From: Pseudomonas sp. FP198
Lineage (GTDB): Bacteria; Pseudomonadota; Gammaproteobacteria; Pseudomonadales; Pseudomonadaceae
DNA: 64,000 nucleotides
Assembly (NCBI RefSeq): GCF_030687895.1
Contig: NZ_CP117452.1
Coordinates: 4,208,501 to 4,272,500, forward strand
Direction: 5' to 3'
Program-made: the position numbers and the translations under genes
Notes under the pieces: generated by a model
Seen by the model: the letters and a program-made list of their open reading frames with translations, nothing else
The model's database searches: none
Told to the model about the DNA's origin: nothing
Shown here: one piece after another, positions 26,599 to 35,424 of the stretch
How positions within the stretch are numbered: position 1 is the stretch's first letter
Layout: every line of letters starts with the position of its first letter

Positions 26599-26762
26599 AA
26601 AAAATGAATTTTTCTCGTGCACGCCGACTGACGATGGTTCCGCCCGACTCCCGATCCGCCCCTGCTGCGACAAAGGCTTGTGAAGGGTAAATTGACCAAG
26701 TGGGCAGATTTCTTGCAGTGTAGCCAAACCGACGGTCGCGGTGAAAAATGCAAAAAACAGGC

Positions 26763-26792
26763 TTACAAGTCGAATATAAAGTTGTATACAAT
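26763..26792 (+). promoter_or_regulatory. puuE promoter with TTGTATACAA operator
   Basis: A TTACAA (26763-26768) and TACAAT (26787-26792) lie 18 bp apart, about 80 bp before the puuE start. The perfect palindrome TTGTATACAA at 26782-26791 covers most of the -10 box. The same palindrome is in the spacer of the purine permease promoter. This arrangement indicates repression by one regulator. Confidence 0.55.
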
Positions 26793-26871
26793 CATCCCAT
26801 CGTCGTGACGCCAGCCTGTGATTCACCCCCAAGGCGCCACCTACCTGGTTCGAAGAAGAAGGAAGACTGCA

Positions 26872-27798
26872 GTGAGCGCTGACTACCCACGCGACCTGAT
26901 CGGTTACGGCAGTAACCCTCCCCACCCGCAATGGCCGGGCAATGCCCGCATCGCCCTGTCTTTCGTGCTCAACTATGAGGAAGGCGGCGAGCGCAACATC
27001 CTGCACGGCGATCGTGAGTCCGAAGCGTTCCTCTCGGAAATGGTTTCGGCGCAACCGCTGCTGGGCGAGCGCAACATGAGCATGGAGTCGCTGTACGAGT
27101 ATGGCAGCCGTGCCGGCGTCTGGCGGATCCTCAAGCTGTTCAAGCAATTCGATATCCCGCTGACCATCTTCGCCGTGGCCATGGCCGCCCAGCGCCATCC
27201 GGACGTGATCCGCGCCATGGTCGCCGCAGGTCACGAAATCTGCAGCCACGGCTATCGCTGGATCGACTACCAGTACATGGATGAAGCGCAGGAACGCGAG
27301 CACATGCTCGAAGCGATCCGCATCCTCACCGAAATCACCGGCGAGCGGCCGTTGGGCTGGTACACCGGCCGCACCGGCCCCAATACCCGGCGATTGGTGA
27401 TGGAAGAAGGCGGCTTTCTTTATGACAGCGACACCTATGACGACGACCTGCCGTATTGGGAGCCGAACAACCCCACCGGCAAGCCGCACCTGGTAATCCC
27501 TTACACCCTCGATACCAATGACATGCGCTTCACCCAGGTGCAGGGTTTCAACAAGGGCGACGACTTCTTCCAGTACCTCAAGGACGCCTTTGACGTGCTG
27601 TATGCCGAAGGCGCCGAAGCACCGAAGATGTTGTCCATCGGCCTGCATTGCCGCCTGATCGGCCGCCCTGCCCGCCTCGCCTCCCTCAAGCGTTTCCTGG
27701 AATACGTCAAGGGCCACGAACAGGTGTGGTTCAGCCGCCGCGTCGACATTGCGCGCCACTGGCAACAGACCCACCCGTATCCGGGAGCTTCGAAATGA
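26872..27798 (+). CDS. puuE: Allantoinase PuuE (polysaccharide deacetylase-like)
   Basis: A 308-residue protein of the NodB/polysaccharide deacetylase fold that in this context is the cofactor-independent allantoinase PuuE, opening allantoin to allantoate. Typical features: [20 protein letters not shown] at the N-terminus, [16 protein letters not shown] near residue 33, the [11 protein letters not shown] motif near 122 and [13 protein letters not shown] near 184. The GTG at 26872 follows GAAGGAAG. Its stop overlaps the uraD start (ATGA). It is the first gene of puuE-uraD-alc-allA-puuD. Confidence 0.95.
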   Translation: MSADYPRDLIGYGSNPPHPQWPGNARIALSFVLNYEEGGERNILHGDRESEAFLSEMVSAQPLLGERNMSMESLYEYGSRAGVWRILKLFKQFDIPLTIFAVAMAAQRHPDVIRAMVAAGHEICSHGYRWIDYQYMDEAQEREHMLEAIRILTEITGERPLGWYTGRTGPNTRRLVMEEGGFLYDSDTYDDDLPYWEPNNPTGKPHLVIPYTLDTNDMRFTQVQGFNKGDDFFQYLKDAFDVLYAEGAEAPKMLSIGLHCRLIGRPARLASLKRFLEYVKGHEQVWFSRRVDIARHWQQTHPYPGASK

Positions 27799-28310
27799 CT
27801 GCCTTCCAGACCCTCAAGCCCTCCAGCCTGAGCCGCGAAGCGTTCGTCAAAGCCTTCGCCGACATCTACGAACATTCGCCCTGGGTTGCCGAAAAGGCCT
27901 TCGACCTGGGCCAGGATCCGTCGATCGACCAGATCGAAACCCTGCACCAGCGCATGAGCGACATCCTGTTGAGTGCCGACCACGCCAGCCAGCTGGCGCT
28001 GATCAACGCTCACCCGGACCTGGCCGGCAAAGCCGCCGTCCAGGGCCAACTGACCGAAGCCAGCACCCACGAACAGGCTGGCGCCGGTATTCACCAATGC
28101 ACGGACGAAGAGTTCCAGCGCTTCACCGAGCTGAACGAGGCCTACAAGGCCAAGTTCAAGTTTCCCTTCATCATGGCGGTAAAAGGCAGCAACCGGCACC
28201 AGATCCTTGCCGCGTTCGAAACGCGCATTCACCACTCGGCGGATGCCGAATTCAAATGCGCATTGGCAGAGATCAACAAGATCGCGTTGTTCCGATTACT
28301 GACCCTTTAG
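27795..28310 (+). CDS. uraD: 2-Oxo-4-hydroxy-4-carboxy-5-ureidoimidazoline decarboxylase
   Basis: A 171-residue OHCU decarboxylase giving S-allantoin, the step after HiuH. Signatures are [11 protein letters not shown] near residue 27, the catalytic [11 protein letters not shown] near 74 and [10 protein letters not shown] near 121. It is translationally coupled to puuE by a 4-bp overlap. The order of genes does not follow the order of reactions, but all steps are present. Confidence 0.97.
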   Translation: MTAFQTLKPSSLSREAFVKAFADIYEHSPWVAEKAFDLGQDPSIDQIETLHQRMSDILLSADHASQLALINAHPDLAGKAAVQGQLTEASTHEQAGAGIHQCTDEEFQRFTELNEAYKAKFKFPFIMAVKGSNRHQILAAFETRIHHSADAEFKCALAEINKIALFRLLTL

Positions 28311-28377
28311 CGAGCAGCACCTCAAGACCGGGTCCTGCAAGCATCCCCAGCCAACTTATCAAAGGCAGACAAGAAGA

Positions 28378-29379
28378 ATGAAAGCTTACGCCGTACCGTT
28401 CGAAAAATTCGTCAACCTGGCCGACGCCCGCCTGGGCACCAGGATCATTTCGGTAACCGATGACTGGTTCGCCGATGCCAACCGCCTGTTCCAGCCGACC
28501 CCGGCTGTATGGAAGGAGGGCGTGTTCGACGATAACGGCAAATGGATGGACGGCTGGGAGTCGCGCCGCAAGCGCTTCGAAGGCTACGACAGCGCGGTGA
28601 TCCGCCTCGGCGTGCCGGGCTCGATCAAGGGCGTGGATATCGATACCTCATTCTTCACCGGCAATTACCCACCGTCGGCCTCCCTGGAAGCCTGTTTCCT
28701 GGCTGAAGGCGAGCCGGACGAAAACACCCAGTGGACCGAAGTGCTGTCGGCCGTCGAGCTGAAGGGCGACAGCCACCACTACCACGAAATCAGCAATGAC
28801 CAGGCGTTCAGCCATCTGCGCTTCAACATCTATCCGGACGGTGGCGTGGCCCGCCTGCGGGTCTACGGCATTCCGTACCGCGACTGGTCCGCCGTCGGCG
28901 ACAACGAACAGATCGACCTGGCTGCCGCCCTCAACGGTGGCCGTGCCTTGGCCTGCTCCGACGAACACTTCGGCCGCATGAGCAACATCCTCAACCCGGG
29001 TCGCGGCGTGAACATGGGCGACGGCTGGGAAACCGCCCGTCGGCGCACCCCCGGCAATGACTGGGTGATCGTCGCCCTGGGCCATGCCGGCATTGTTGAG
29101 AAAGTCGTCGTCGACACCCTGCACTTCAAGGGCAACTACCCGGACAGCTGCTCGATCCAGGGCGCGTTCGTCAAAGGCGGCACCGACAGCCAGATCGAAA
29201 CCCAGTCGCTGTTCTGGCGCGAACTGCTGCCGAGCCAGAAGCTGGAAATGCACGCCGAACACACCTTCGCCGAGCAGATCAAGGCGCTGGGGCCGATCAC
29301 CCACATCCGCCTGAACGTGTTCCCGGACGGTGGCGTGAGTCGCCTGCGGGTATTGGGCAAGGTGTCGAAACAAGGGTGA
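28378..29379 (+). CDS. alc: Allantoicase
   Basis: A 333-residue protein made of two related jelly-roll repeats, seen in the parallel pairs [15 protein letters not shown] and [14 protein letters not shown], and [16 protein letters not shown] near residue 156 and [16 protein letters not shown] near 316. It hydrolyses allantoate to ureidoglycolate and urea. The length is that of the family. The ATG at 28378 follows AAGAAGA. A repeat pair lies between it and allA. Confidence 0.97.
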   Translation: MKAYAVPFEKFVNLADARLGTRIISVTDDWFADANRLFQPTPAVWKEGVFDDNGKWMDGWESRRKRFEGYDSAVIRLGVPGSIKGVDIDTSFFTGNYPPSASLEACFLAEGEPDENTQWTEVLSAVELKGDSHHYHEISNDQAFSHLRFNIYPDGGVARLRVYGIPYRDWSAVGDNEQIDLAAALNGGRALACSDEHFGRMSNILNPGRGVNMGDGWETARRRTPGNDWVIVALGHAGIVEKVVVDTLHFKGNYPDSCSIQGAFVKGGTDSQIETQSLFWRELLPSQKLEMHAEHTFAEQIKALGPITHIRLNVFPDGGVSRLRVLGKVSKQG

Positions 29380-29384
29380 ACCAA

Positions 29385-29452
29385 ATCGCGAGCAAGCTCG
29401 CTCCCACATTTGAAACGCATTCCCCTGTGGGAGCGAGCTTGCTCGCGATGGC
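29385..29452. repeat. REP-type inverted repeat pair inside the allantoin operon, family A
   Basis: Two facing T-variant units only about 22 bp apart, beginning 6 bp after the alc stop. It is the closest pair to a stop codon in the window. It could set the relative amount of alc and allA mRNA by protecting the upstream part. Confidence 0.9.
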
Positions 29453-29493
29453 GGCATAACAAACAACACAGAATTCAAGGTTAAAAGACCAGC

Positions 29494-29997
29494 ATGCGCA
29501 CACTCAAGATCGAGCCATTGACCAAAGAAGCCTTCGCCCCGTTCGGTGACGTGATCGAAACCGACGGCAGCGATCACTTCATGATCAACAACGGTTCGAC
29601 CATGCGCTTCCATCGCCTGGCGACGGTCGAGACCGCCACGCCGGACGACCAGGCGATCATCAGCATCTTCCGCGCCGACGCGCTGCAAATGCCATTGACC
29701 GTGCGCATGCTGGAGCGCCATCCGCTGGGCAGCCAGGCCTTCATTCCGCTGCTCGGCAACCCCTTTCTGATCGTGGTCGCGCCACTTGGCGATGCACCGG
29801 TATCAGGCTTGGTCCGCGCCTTCGTCACCAACGGCAGGCAGGGCATCAATTACCATCGCGGCGTCTGGCACCACCCGGTGCTGACGATCGAAAAGCGGGA
29901 TGACTTCCTGGTGGTTGATCGCAGTGGCACAGGCAACAACTGCGATGAGCATTTTTTCCAAGAGGATGAGCTGTTGGTCCTCGCCCCCCACCAATAA
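29494..29997 (+). CDS. allA: Ureidoglycolate lyase
   Basis: A 167-residue cupin-like enzyme that splits ureidoglycolate to glyoxylate and urea. The N-terminus LKIEPLTKEAFAPFGDVIE, the segment ERHPLGSQAFIPL near residue 72 and the conserved GINYHRGVWHHPVL near 112 define the family. Its glyoxylate product can enter the glxR-ttuD-pyk route at the left edge of the window. Confidence 0.96.
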   Translation: MRTLKIEPLTKEAFAPFGDVIETDGSDHFMINNGSTMRFHRLATVETATPDDQAIISIFRADALQMPLTVRMLERHPLGSQAFIPLLGNPFLIVVAPLGDAPVSGLVRAFVTNGRQGINYHRGVWHHPVLTIEKRDDFLVVDRSGTGNNCDEHFFQEDELLVLAPHQ

Positions 29998-30048
29998 GAG
30001 AAGGTCCGATCACCCAAAGACAAGGGTGACGGGCGAGAGGTAAAGACT

Positions 30049-31350
30049 GTGGAAGCACATATGCTGGAATGGCTGAACCTGAGCGTGCGCTGGGTTCACA
30101 TGATCACTGGCGTGGCCTGGATCGGCGCGTCGTTCTACTTCGTCTGGCTGGAAAACAACCTCAATCGCGTCAACCCCCGGAGCGGCCTGGCCGGTGATTT
30201 ATGGGCCATCCACGGTGGCGGCATCTACCATCTGGAAAAATACAAACTCGCGCCGCCGTCCATGCCGGACAACCTGCACTGGTTCAAATGGGAAGCCTAT
30301 TTCACCTGGATGTCGGGCATCGCCCTGCTGTGCCTGGTGTTCTATTGGAACCCGACCGTCTACCTGCTGGCTCCCGGCAGCAGCCTGAGCGGCGCCGAGG
30401 GTGTTGCCCTGGGCATCGGTTCATTGTTCGTTGGCTGGTTCGTCTATTCGGCACTCTGCGACTCGGCACTCGGCAAGCGCCCCGCCCTGCTCGGCCTGAT
30501 TCTGTTCGTGCTGTTGATCGCCGCGGCCTACGGCTTCAGCAAGGTGTTCAGCGGTCGCGGCGCCTACCTGCATGTCGGCGCCGTCATCGGTACGATCATG
30601 GTCGGCAACGTGTTCCGCATCATCATGCCGGCCCAGCGCGCCCTGGTGGCGGCCATCGCCGAGAACCGCACGCCTGACCCGGCATTGCCGGCCAAGGGCC
30701 TGCTGCGTTCGCGTCACAACAACTACTTCACCCTGCCGGTGCTGTTCATCATGATCAGCAACCACTTCCCGAGCACCTACGGCAGCCAATACAACTGGCT
30801 GATCCTGGCCGGAATCGCCGTGGCGGCGGTGTTGGTGCGTCACTACTTCAACACCCGCCATGACAGCAACCGGTTTGCCTGGACGCTGCCGGTCGGCGCC
30901 CTGGCGATGATCTGCCTGGCTTACGTCACCGGGCCCAAGCCAATGCCAACGGCACCGGAAGTCGCCAAGGCTCCCGGCGTGATCGAGTATCAACCGCTGC
31001 CGGAAACGGCGGTGGGCGGCGGGGCCAAACCGGCCACGGCGCCAGCCGCTCCGGCAACGGCGCCCGCCCAGGCGTCCAGTGCGCAGGGCCCGTCATTTGA
31101 AAAGGTCCACAGCGTGATCCAGGAGCGCTGCTCGGTCTGTCATTCGGCCAAGCCCACCAGTCCGCTGTTCAGCGCCGCGCCGGGAGGGGTGATCTTCGAT
31201 ACGCCGCAGCAGATCCAGCAACAGGCCGCACGCATCCAGGCCCAGGCCGTGACCACCCAGATCATGCCCTTGGGCAACATCACCCAGATGACCCAGCAGG
31301 AACGTGATCTGATCGGCGCCTGGATCACCCAGGGCGCGCGCACCAACTAG
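30049..31350 (+). CDS. puuD: Membrane urate oxidase PuuD with C-terminal cytochrome c domain
   Basis: A 433-residue inner membrane protein. Residues 1-305 contain about eight membrane helices (NLSVRWVHMITGVAWIGASFYF at the start), the urate hydroxylase domain. After an alanine/proline linker (330-345) comes a cytochrome c domain with the haem motif CSVCH at 361-365 and a distal methionine region (IMPLGN near 406). The family oxidises urate to 5-hydroxyisourate and passes electrons to the respiratory chain instead of making peroxide. The GTG at 30049 follows a GAGAGG; an ATG four codons later is an alternative. No soluble uricase is encoded nearby, so this is the urate-oxidising step. Confidence 0.94.
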   Translation: MEAHMLEWLNLSVRWVHMITGVAWIGASFYFVWLENNLNRVNPRSGLAGDLWAIHGGGIYHLEKYKLAPPSMPDNLHWFKWEAYFTWMSGIALLCLVFYWNPTVYLLAPGSSLSGAEGVALGIGSLFVGWFVYSALCDSALGKRPALLGLILFVLLIAAAYGFSKVFSGRGAYLHVGAVIGTIMVGNVFRIIMPAQRALVAAIAENRTPDPALPAKGLLRSRHNNYFTLPVLFIMISNHFPSTYGSQYNWLILAGIAVAAVLVRHYFNTRHDSNRFAWTLPVGALAMICLAYVTGPKPMPTAPEVAKAPGVIEYQPLPETAVGGGAKPATAPAAPATAPAQASSAQGPSFEKVHSVIQERCSVCHSAKPTSPLFSAAPGGVIFDTPQQIQQQAARIQAQAVTTQIMPLGNITQMTQQERDLIGAWITQGARTN

Positions 31351-31465
31351 TCCGGCCAGACACACCCCGCTCCACCCGCAATACCGCAGACAGGCAGGCC
31401 GGCACAAGACCGGTCGCCCGTCAGCGGCCGCCTGCGCCTCAACAATAAGAACAAGAGGAAAGCTT

Positions 31466-31576
31466 ATGCATGCGCTCCATCGTCACGCCTCCGGATGCGC
31501 CGTCGCAGCGCACTTGAGTCGCTCCAGGCAAGTCCGTATCCTGCGCGGCCGTTCAAACCCGGACATCTCAAAATAA
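31466..31576 (+). CDS. Possible 36-codon ORF or gene remnant
   Basis: An ATG at 31466 has AAGAGGAAAG at good spacing and opens 36 codons (MHALHRHASGCAVAAHLSR...) ending at TAA 31574. It resembles no known protein. The strong ribosome site without a recognisable gene suggests the start of a deleted gene, or a leader peptide before the Tsx-like gene. The rest of 31351-31723 shows no other coding sequence. Confidence 0.3.
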   Translation: MHALHRHASGCAVAAHLSRSRQVRILRGRSNPDISK

Positions 31577-31723
31577 TCATAAGGTCCTGAGCGACCCACC
31601 GACTTTCAGCCACTGCCACAAACAAAAAGCTGACCGAACGGATGTTTTGTCCGTGGAAAAAGGCGCCACACCAGAGCGCTGACGACAACAACGCGGTACC
31701 ACTTACCTTTGGGAGCAAACCGA

Positions 31724-32509
31724 ATGAAACGTACGTGCACCAGCCTGATACTCGCAGGATCGTTGCTCGCCGGCAGCCAGGCCATGGCCGGCGATCTGTT
31801 GCAGTGGCAGAACAACAGCCTGAGTTACCTCTACGGCAAGGATTTCCAGATCAATCCACGTATCCAGCAGACCGTGACGTTCGAACACGCCGATGCCTGG
31901 ACCTACGGCGACAACTTCTTCTTCCTCGACCGGATCTTCTACAACGGCGAGGACGACAGCAATTCCGGCCCGAACACCTACTACGGCGAGTTCAGTCCGC
32001 GCCTGTCGTTTGGCAAGATCCTTGATCAGAAGCTGGAACTGGGCCCGGTCAAGGACGTGCTGCTGGCCATGACCTATGAGTTTGGCGAAGGTGACAACGA
32101 GTCCTACCTGATCGGCCCGGGCTTTGACCTGGCGATTCCCGGCTTCGACTATTTCCAGTTGAATTTCTACAACCGCCAGACCGAAGGCTCGCGGGCGGGC
32201 GACAATGTCTGGCAGATCACCCCGGTCTGGGCCGTCACCGTCCCGGTGGGTTCATCCGACATCCTGTTCGACGGGTTCATCGACTGGGTCGTCGACAACG
32301 ACAGCAACGCCAAGGGCACGTACCACGCCAACCTGCATATCGTCCCGCAGATCAAATATGACCTGGGCAAGGCGTTGAAGCTCGGCGCCAAGCAGCTATA
32401 CGTGGGCGTGGAATACGACTACTGGAAGAACAAGTACGCCATCGAGGACAGCGAAAGCTTCAAGACCAACCAGAGCAATACCAGCCTGCTGGTCAAATAT
32501 CATTTCTGA
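31724..32509 (+). CDS. Tsx-like outer membrane channel protein
   Basis: A 261-residue outer membrane beta-barrel. A signal peptide (MKRTCTSLILAGSLLAGSQAMA) is cut near residue 22, alternating aromatic strands follow, and the chain ends in a barrel-type YHF-terminus (LLVKYHF). The sequence (WQNNSLSYLYGKDF near residue 29, YGEFSPRLSFGKI near 90) fits the nucleoside-specific channel-forming Tsx/OmpK family. Next to the urate genes it could admit nucleosides, purines or allantoin. ATG 31724 has GGGAG upstream. A terminator follows at 32524. Confidence 0.87.
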   Translation: MKRTCTSLILAGSLLAGSQAMAGDLLQWQNNSLSYLYGKDFQINPRIQQTVTFEHADAWTYGDNFFFLDRIFYNGEDDSNSGPNTYYGEFSPRLSFGKILDQKLELGPVKDVLLAMTYEFGEGDNESYLIGPGFDLAIPGFDYFQLNFYNRQTEGSRAGDNVWQITPVWAVTVPVGSSDILFDGFIDWVVDNDSNAKGTYHANLHIVPQIKYDLGKALKLGAKQLYVGVEYDYWKNKYAIEDSESFKTNQSNTSLLVKYHF

Positions 32510-32523
32510 CCCGGCGTACCCAT

Positions 32524-32552
32524 AAAAAAACCGGACCCAAGGTCCGGTTTTT
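32524..32552. terminator. Bidirectional intrinsic terminator
   Basis: AAAAAAACCGGACC pairs with GGTCCGGTTTTT around a CAA loop. It separates the converging Tsx-like and DEAD-box genes and can serve both. Confidence 0.93.
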
Positions 32553-32563
32553 CATTCATGGGC

Positions 32564-33910
32564 TTACTCAGCCGCCGGCGCCTCGGGCTTGCGGCGTTTG
32601 AGCGGGGCCATGCCGTCCTTGCTGACCAGCGATGGCGCGTCGCTCTTCGGGCGGTTGGCGGTCTTGCGCTTGGTCGGGGCCTTCGCGCCGGTTTTCTTCT
32701 TGTCGCCCTTGGCGTCGACCTTTTTCTTCTTCACGCCAACGGCCTTGCCCGACGCCTTGACCTTTTTCGGTCCGCCGTAGGTGCCTTTGACTTCCTTGAT
32801 GGTACGGCGCTCGAAGCTCTGCTTGAGGTAGCGCTCGATGCTCGACATCAGGTTCCAGTCGCCGTGGCAGATCAGCGAGATCGCCAGGCCATCGTTGCCG
32901 GCGCGACCGGTGCGGCCGATGCGGTGCACATACTCGTCGCCACTGCGGGGCATGTCGAAGTTGATGACCATATCCAGGCCGTCGACGTCCAGGCCACGGG
33001 CGGCGACGTCGGTGGCCACCAGGATCTTCACACCGCCCTGCTTGAGGCGGTCGATGGCCAGCTTGCGGTCCTTCTGGTCTTTCTCGCCGTGCAGCACGAA
33101 CGCCTTGTATTCCTGGGCGACGAGACGACCGTAGATGCGGTCGGCCATGGCCCGGGTGTTGGTGAACACGATGGCTTTTTCGTAGGTCTCGTTGGCCAGC
33201 AACCAGTTCACAATCTGCTCTTTGTGCTGGTTGTGGTCAGCGGTGATGATCTGCTGGCGGGTGGTGGAGTTCAGCTGGCTGACCGCGTTGAGCTGCAAGT
33301 GCTCAGGGTTGTTCAGGACCTTGGCGATCATCTCGCGCAGGCCCGAACCGCCGGTGGTGGCGGAGAACAGCATGGTCTGCTGGCGATTGACGCATTCATC
33401 CACCAGGCGCTGCACGTCTTCGGCAAAACCCATGTCCAGCATGCGGTCGGCTTCGTCCAGCACCAGCACTTCGACTTCCTTGAGGTCGAGGTTGCCGGCG
33501 TTCAATTGCTCGATCATCCGCCCCGGCGTGCCGATCAGGATATCCGGCACCTTGCGCAGCATGGCGGCCTGGACCTTGAAATCTTCCCCGCCGGTGATCA
33601 GGCCGGACTTGATGAAGGTGAACTGCGCGAAGCGTTCCACTTCCTTCAAGGTCTGCTGGGCCAGCTCGCGGGTCGGCAGCAGGATCAGGGTCTTGATGCT
33701 GACGCGGACCTTGGCCGGGCCGATCAGGCGATTGAGGATCGGCAGCACGAACGCAGCGGTCTTGCCGCTGCCGGTCTGCGCCGTCACCCGCAGGTCACGC
33801 CCCTGGAGCGCGAGCGGAATAGCCGCTGCCTGCACCGGCGTTGGCTCGACAAATTTAAGCTCGGCCACGGCTTTGAGCAGGCGTTCGTGCAGGGCGAATT
33901 GGGAAAACAC
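32564..33910 (-). CDS. DEAD-box ATP-dependent RNA helicase (SrmB-like)
   Basis: A 448-residue helicase. In order: the Q motif (VEPTPVQAAAIPLAL near residue 20), AQTGSGKTAAF (Walker A, near 44), PTRELAQQ, LDEADRMLDMGF (motif II, near 150), SATT, and HRIGRTGRAG near 330. A basic C-terminal tail rich in K-K-K-V-D-A-K repeats (residues 375-448) probably binds RNA, as in ribosome assembly helicases such as SrmB. The start is GTG at 33910 with GAGGTAG upstream; the frame is open further but without good starts. It is divergent from the mechanosensitive channel gene. Confidence 0.92.
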   Translation of the reverse strand: MFSQFALHERLLKAVAELKFVEPTPVQAAAIPLALQGRDLRVTAQTGSGKTAAFVLPILNRLIGPAKVRVSIKTLILLPTRELAQQTLKEVERFAQFTFIKSGLITGGEDFKVQAAMLRKVPDILIGTPGRMIEQLNAGNLDLKEVEVLVLDEADRMLDMGFAEDVQRLVDECVNRQQTMLFSATTGGSGLREMIAKVLNNPEHLQLNAVSQLNSTTRQQIITADHNQHKEQIVNWLLANETYEKAIVFTNTRAMADRIYGRLVAQEYKAFVLHGEKDQKDRKLAIDRLKQGGVKILVATDVAARGLDVDGLDMVINFDMPRSGDEYVHRIGRTGRAGNDGLAISLICHGDWNLMSSIERYLKQSFERRTIKEVKGTYGGPKKVKASGKAVGVKKKKVDAKGDKKKTGAKAPTKRKTANRPKSDAPSLVSKDGMAPLKRRKPEAPAAE

Positions 33911-34100
33911 GGGTGCTACCTCGAAGAAATGCAAAAAAACAGCTGCATAGGTTACCGGTTTCGAGCGCGCAGGCCGAGTTTCTTTATACAAACGGCTGCA
34001 AATCAGTGTGTTTTCAAGAGCGGATTTGTCATCAACGGTCACTTCGCCACGCTTAAATGCTCTAATTCGCCCATCGCGCTCATAGAAGACCGTCTCGTCC

Positions 34101-35399
34101 ATGGATATCAAACAATTCTGGCTCAACCTTCAGGATTTCTGGGGGGCCCTGGATCAGCACCCGCTCCTGCATTCCGGCCTCGCCCTGGCCCTGCTGCTGG
34201 CGATCGCGCTGGTGCTCGGACGCGTGGCGCGCTACCTGATCCTGCACGGCGCCAAGCTGATCGGCCGCCAACCGGCCCTGCACTGGGTCAACGACCTGCG
34301 CCAGAACAAAGTCTTTCATCGCCTGGCGCAAACGACGCCGTCGCTGATCATCCAGTTCGGCCTGCACCTGGTACCCGGGCTGAGCAAGACCAGCATGGTC
34401 TTCCTCGGCAATGTCGCGCTGGCCTTCACCATCCTGTTCATGCTGCTGGCCGTCAGTGCCCTGCTCAGTGCGCTGCTGGACGTCTATGCCCGCACCGAAC
34501 ACGCCCGCACCCGCTCGATCAAGGGCTACGTGCAGCTGACAAAAATGGTCCTCTACGTGTTCGGCGCGATCATCATCGTCGCCACGCTGATCGACCGCTC
34601 GCCGCTGTTGCTGCTGTCGGGCCTGGGTGCGATGTCGGCGGTGATCCTCCTGGTCTACAAGGACACGCTGTTGTCGTTCGTCGCCAGCGTGCAGTTGACC
34701 AGCAACGACATGCTGCGGGTCGGCGACTGGATCGAAATGCCACAGGTGGGAGCCGACGGTGACGTGGTGGATATCACCCTGCACACGGTCAAGGTGCAGA
34801 ACTTCGACAAGACCATCGTCTCGATCCCCACCTGGCGCCTGATGTCCGAATCGTTCAAGAACTGGCGCGGCATGCAGCAATCCGGCGGAAGGCGGATCAA
34901 GCGCAGCCTGTTCATCGACGCCAGCGGCGTGCGCTTCCTGCACGACGAGGAAGAACAGCGCCTGACCCAGGTGCACCTGCTGACCGATTACATCGGCCGC
35001 AAGCAGGCCGAGCTCAAGGCCTGGAACGAAGCCCAGGGCAACGTCGCGGCGATGTCGGCCAACCGCCGGCGGATGACCAACCTCGGCACTTTCCGCGCCT
35101 ATGCCCTGGCCTATCTGAAAAGCCACCCGGAGATCCAGCCGAACATGACCTGCATGGTCCGCCAGCTGCAGACCACTGCCCAGGGTATCCCGCTGGAAAT
35201 CTACTGCTTCACCGGCACCACCGTGTGGGCCGACTACGAGCGCATCCAGGGGGATATCTTCGATTACCTGCTGGCGGTGATGCCGGAATTCGGGCTGGGC
35301 TTGTACCAACAGCCGAGCGGTACGGATCTGCGGGCGGGGTTGCTGCCGGCGGTATTGGGGGCAAGCCATATTCCGGAGCCGGAGAGGCAGGTGGTCTGA
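34101..35399 (+). CDS. MscS-family mechanosensitive channel (YbdG-like)
   Basis: A 432-residue inner membrane channel. About five hydrophobic helices occupy residues 20-200, ending in the pore helix LLLLSGLGAMSAVILLVYKDTLLSFVAS. The beta domain that follows has the family motif NDMLRVGDWIEMP near residue 206, then FDKTIVSIPTWRLMSESFKNW near 236. Size and layout fit the YbdG (MscM) branch, which releases osmolytes under mild membrane tension. It starts 190 bp from the divergent helicase gene. Confidence 0.92.
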   Translation: MDIKQFWLNLQDFWGALDQHPLLHSGLALALLLAIALVLGRVARYLILHGAKLIGRQPALHWVNDLRQNKVFHRLAQTTPSLIIQFGLHLVPGLSKTSMVFLGNVALAFTILFMLLAVSALLSALLDVYARTEHARTRSIKGYVQLTKMVLYVFGAIIIVATLIDRSPLLLLSGLGAMSAVILLVYKDTLLSFVASVQLTSNDMLRVGDWIEMPQVGADGDVVDITLHTVKVQNFDKTIVSIPTWRLMSESFKNWRGMQQSGGRRIKRSLFIDASGVRFLHDEEEQRLTQVHLLTDYIGRKQAELKAWNEAQGNVAAMSANRRRMTNLGTFRAYALAYLKSHPEIQPNMTCMVRQLQTTAQGIPLEIYCFTGTTVWADYERIQGDIFDYLLAVMPEFGLGLYQQPSGTDLRAGLLPAVLGASHIPEPERQVV

Positions 35400-35424
35400 T
35401 CCACCATGGCCCCCGCAAGGGGGT

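Noticed and set aside
26461..27774. Upstream extension of hiuH to a 555-residue protein on the minus strand
   Set aside because: The extension crosses the promoter region and runs antisense to puuE. The transthyretin-like fold starts at 26460.
32558..34762. A 734-codon plus-strand frame over the helicase gene
   Set aside because: Antisense to the DEAD-box gene and out of frame with the MscS channel; no family resemblance.
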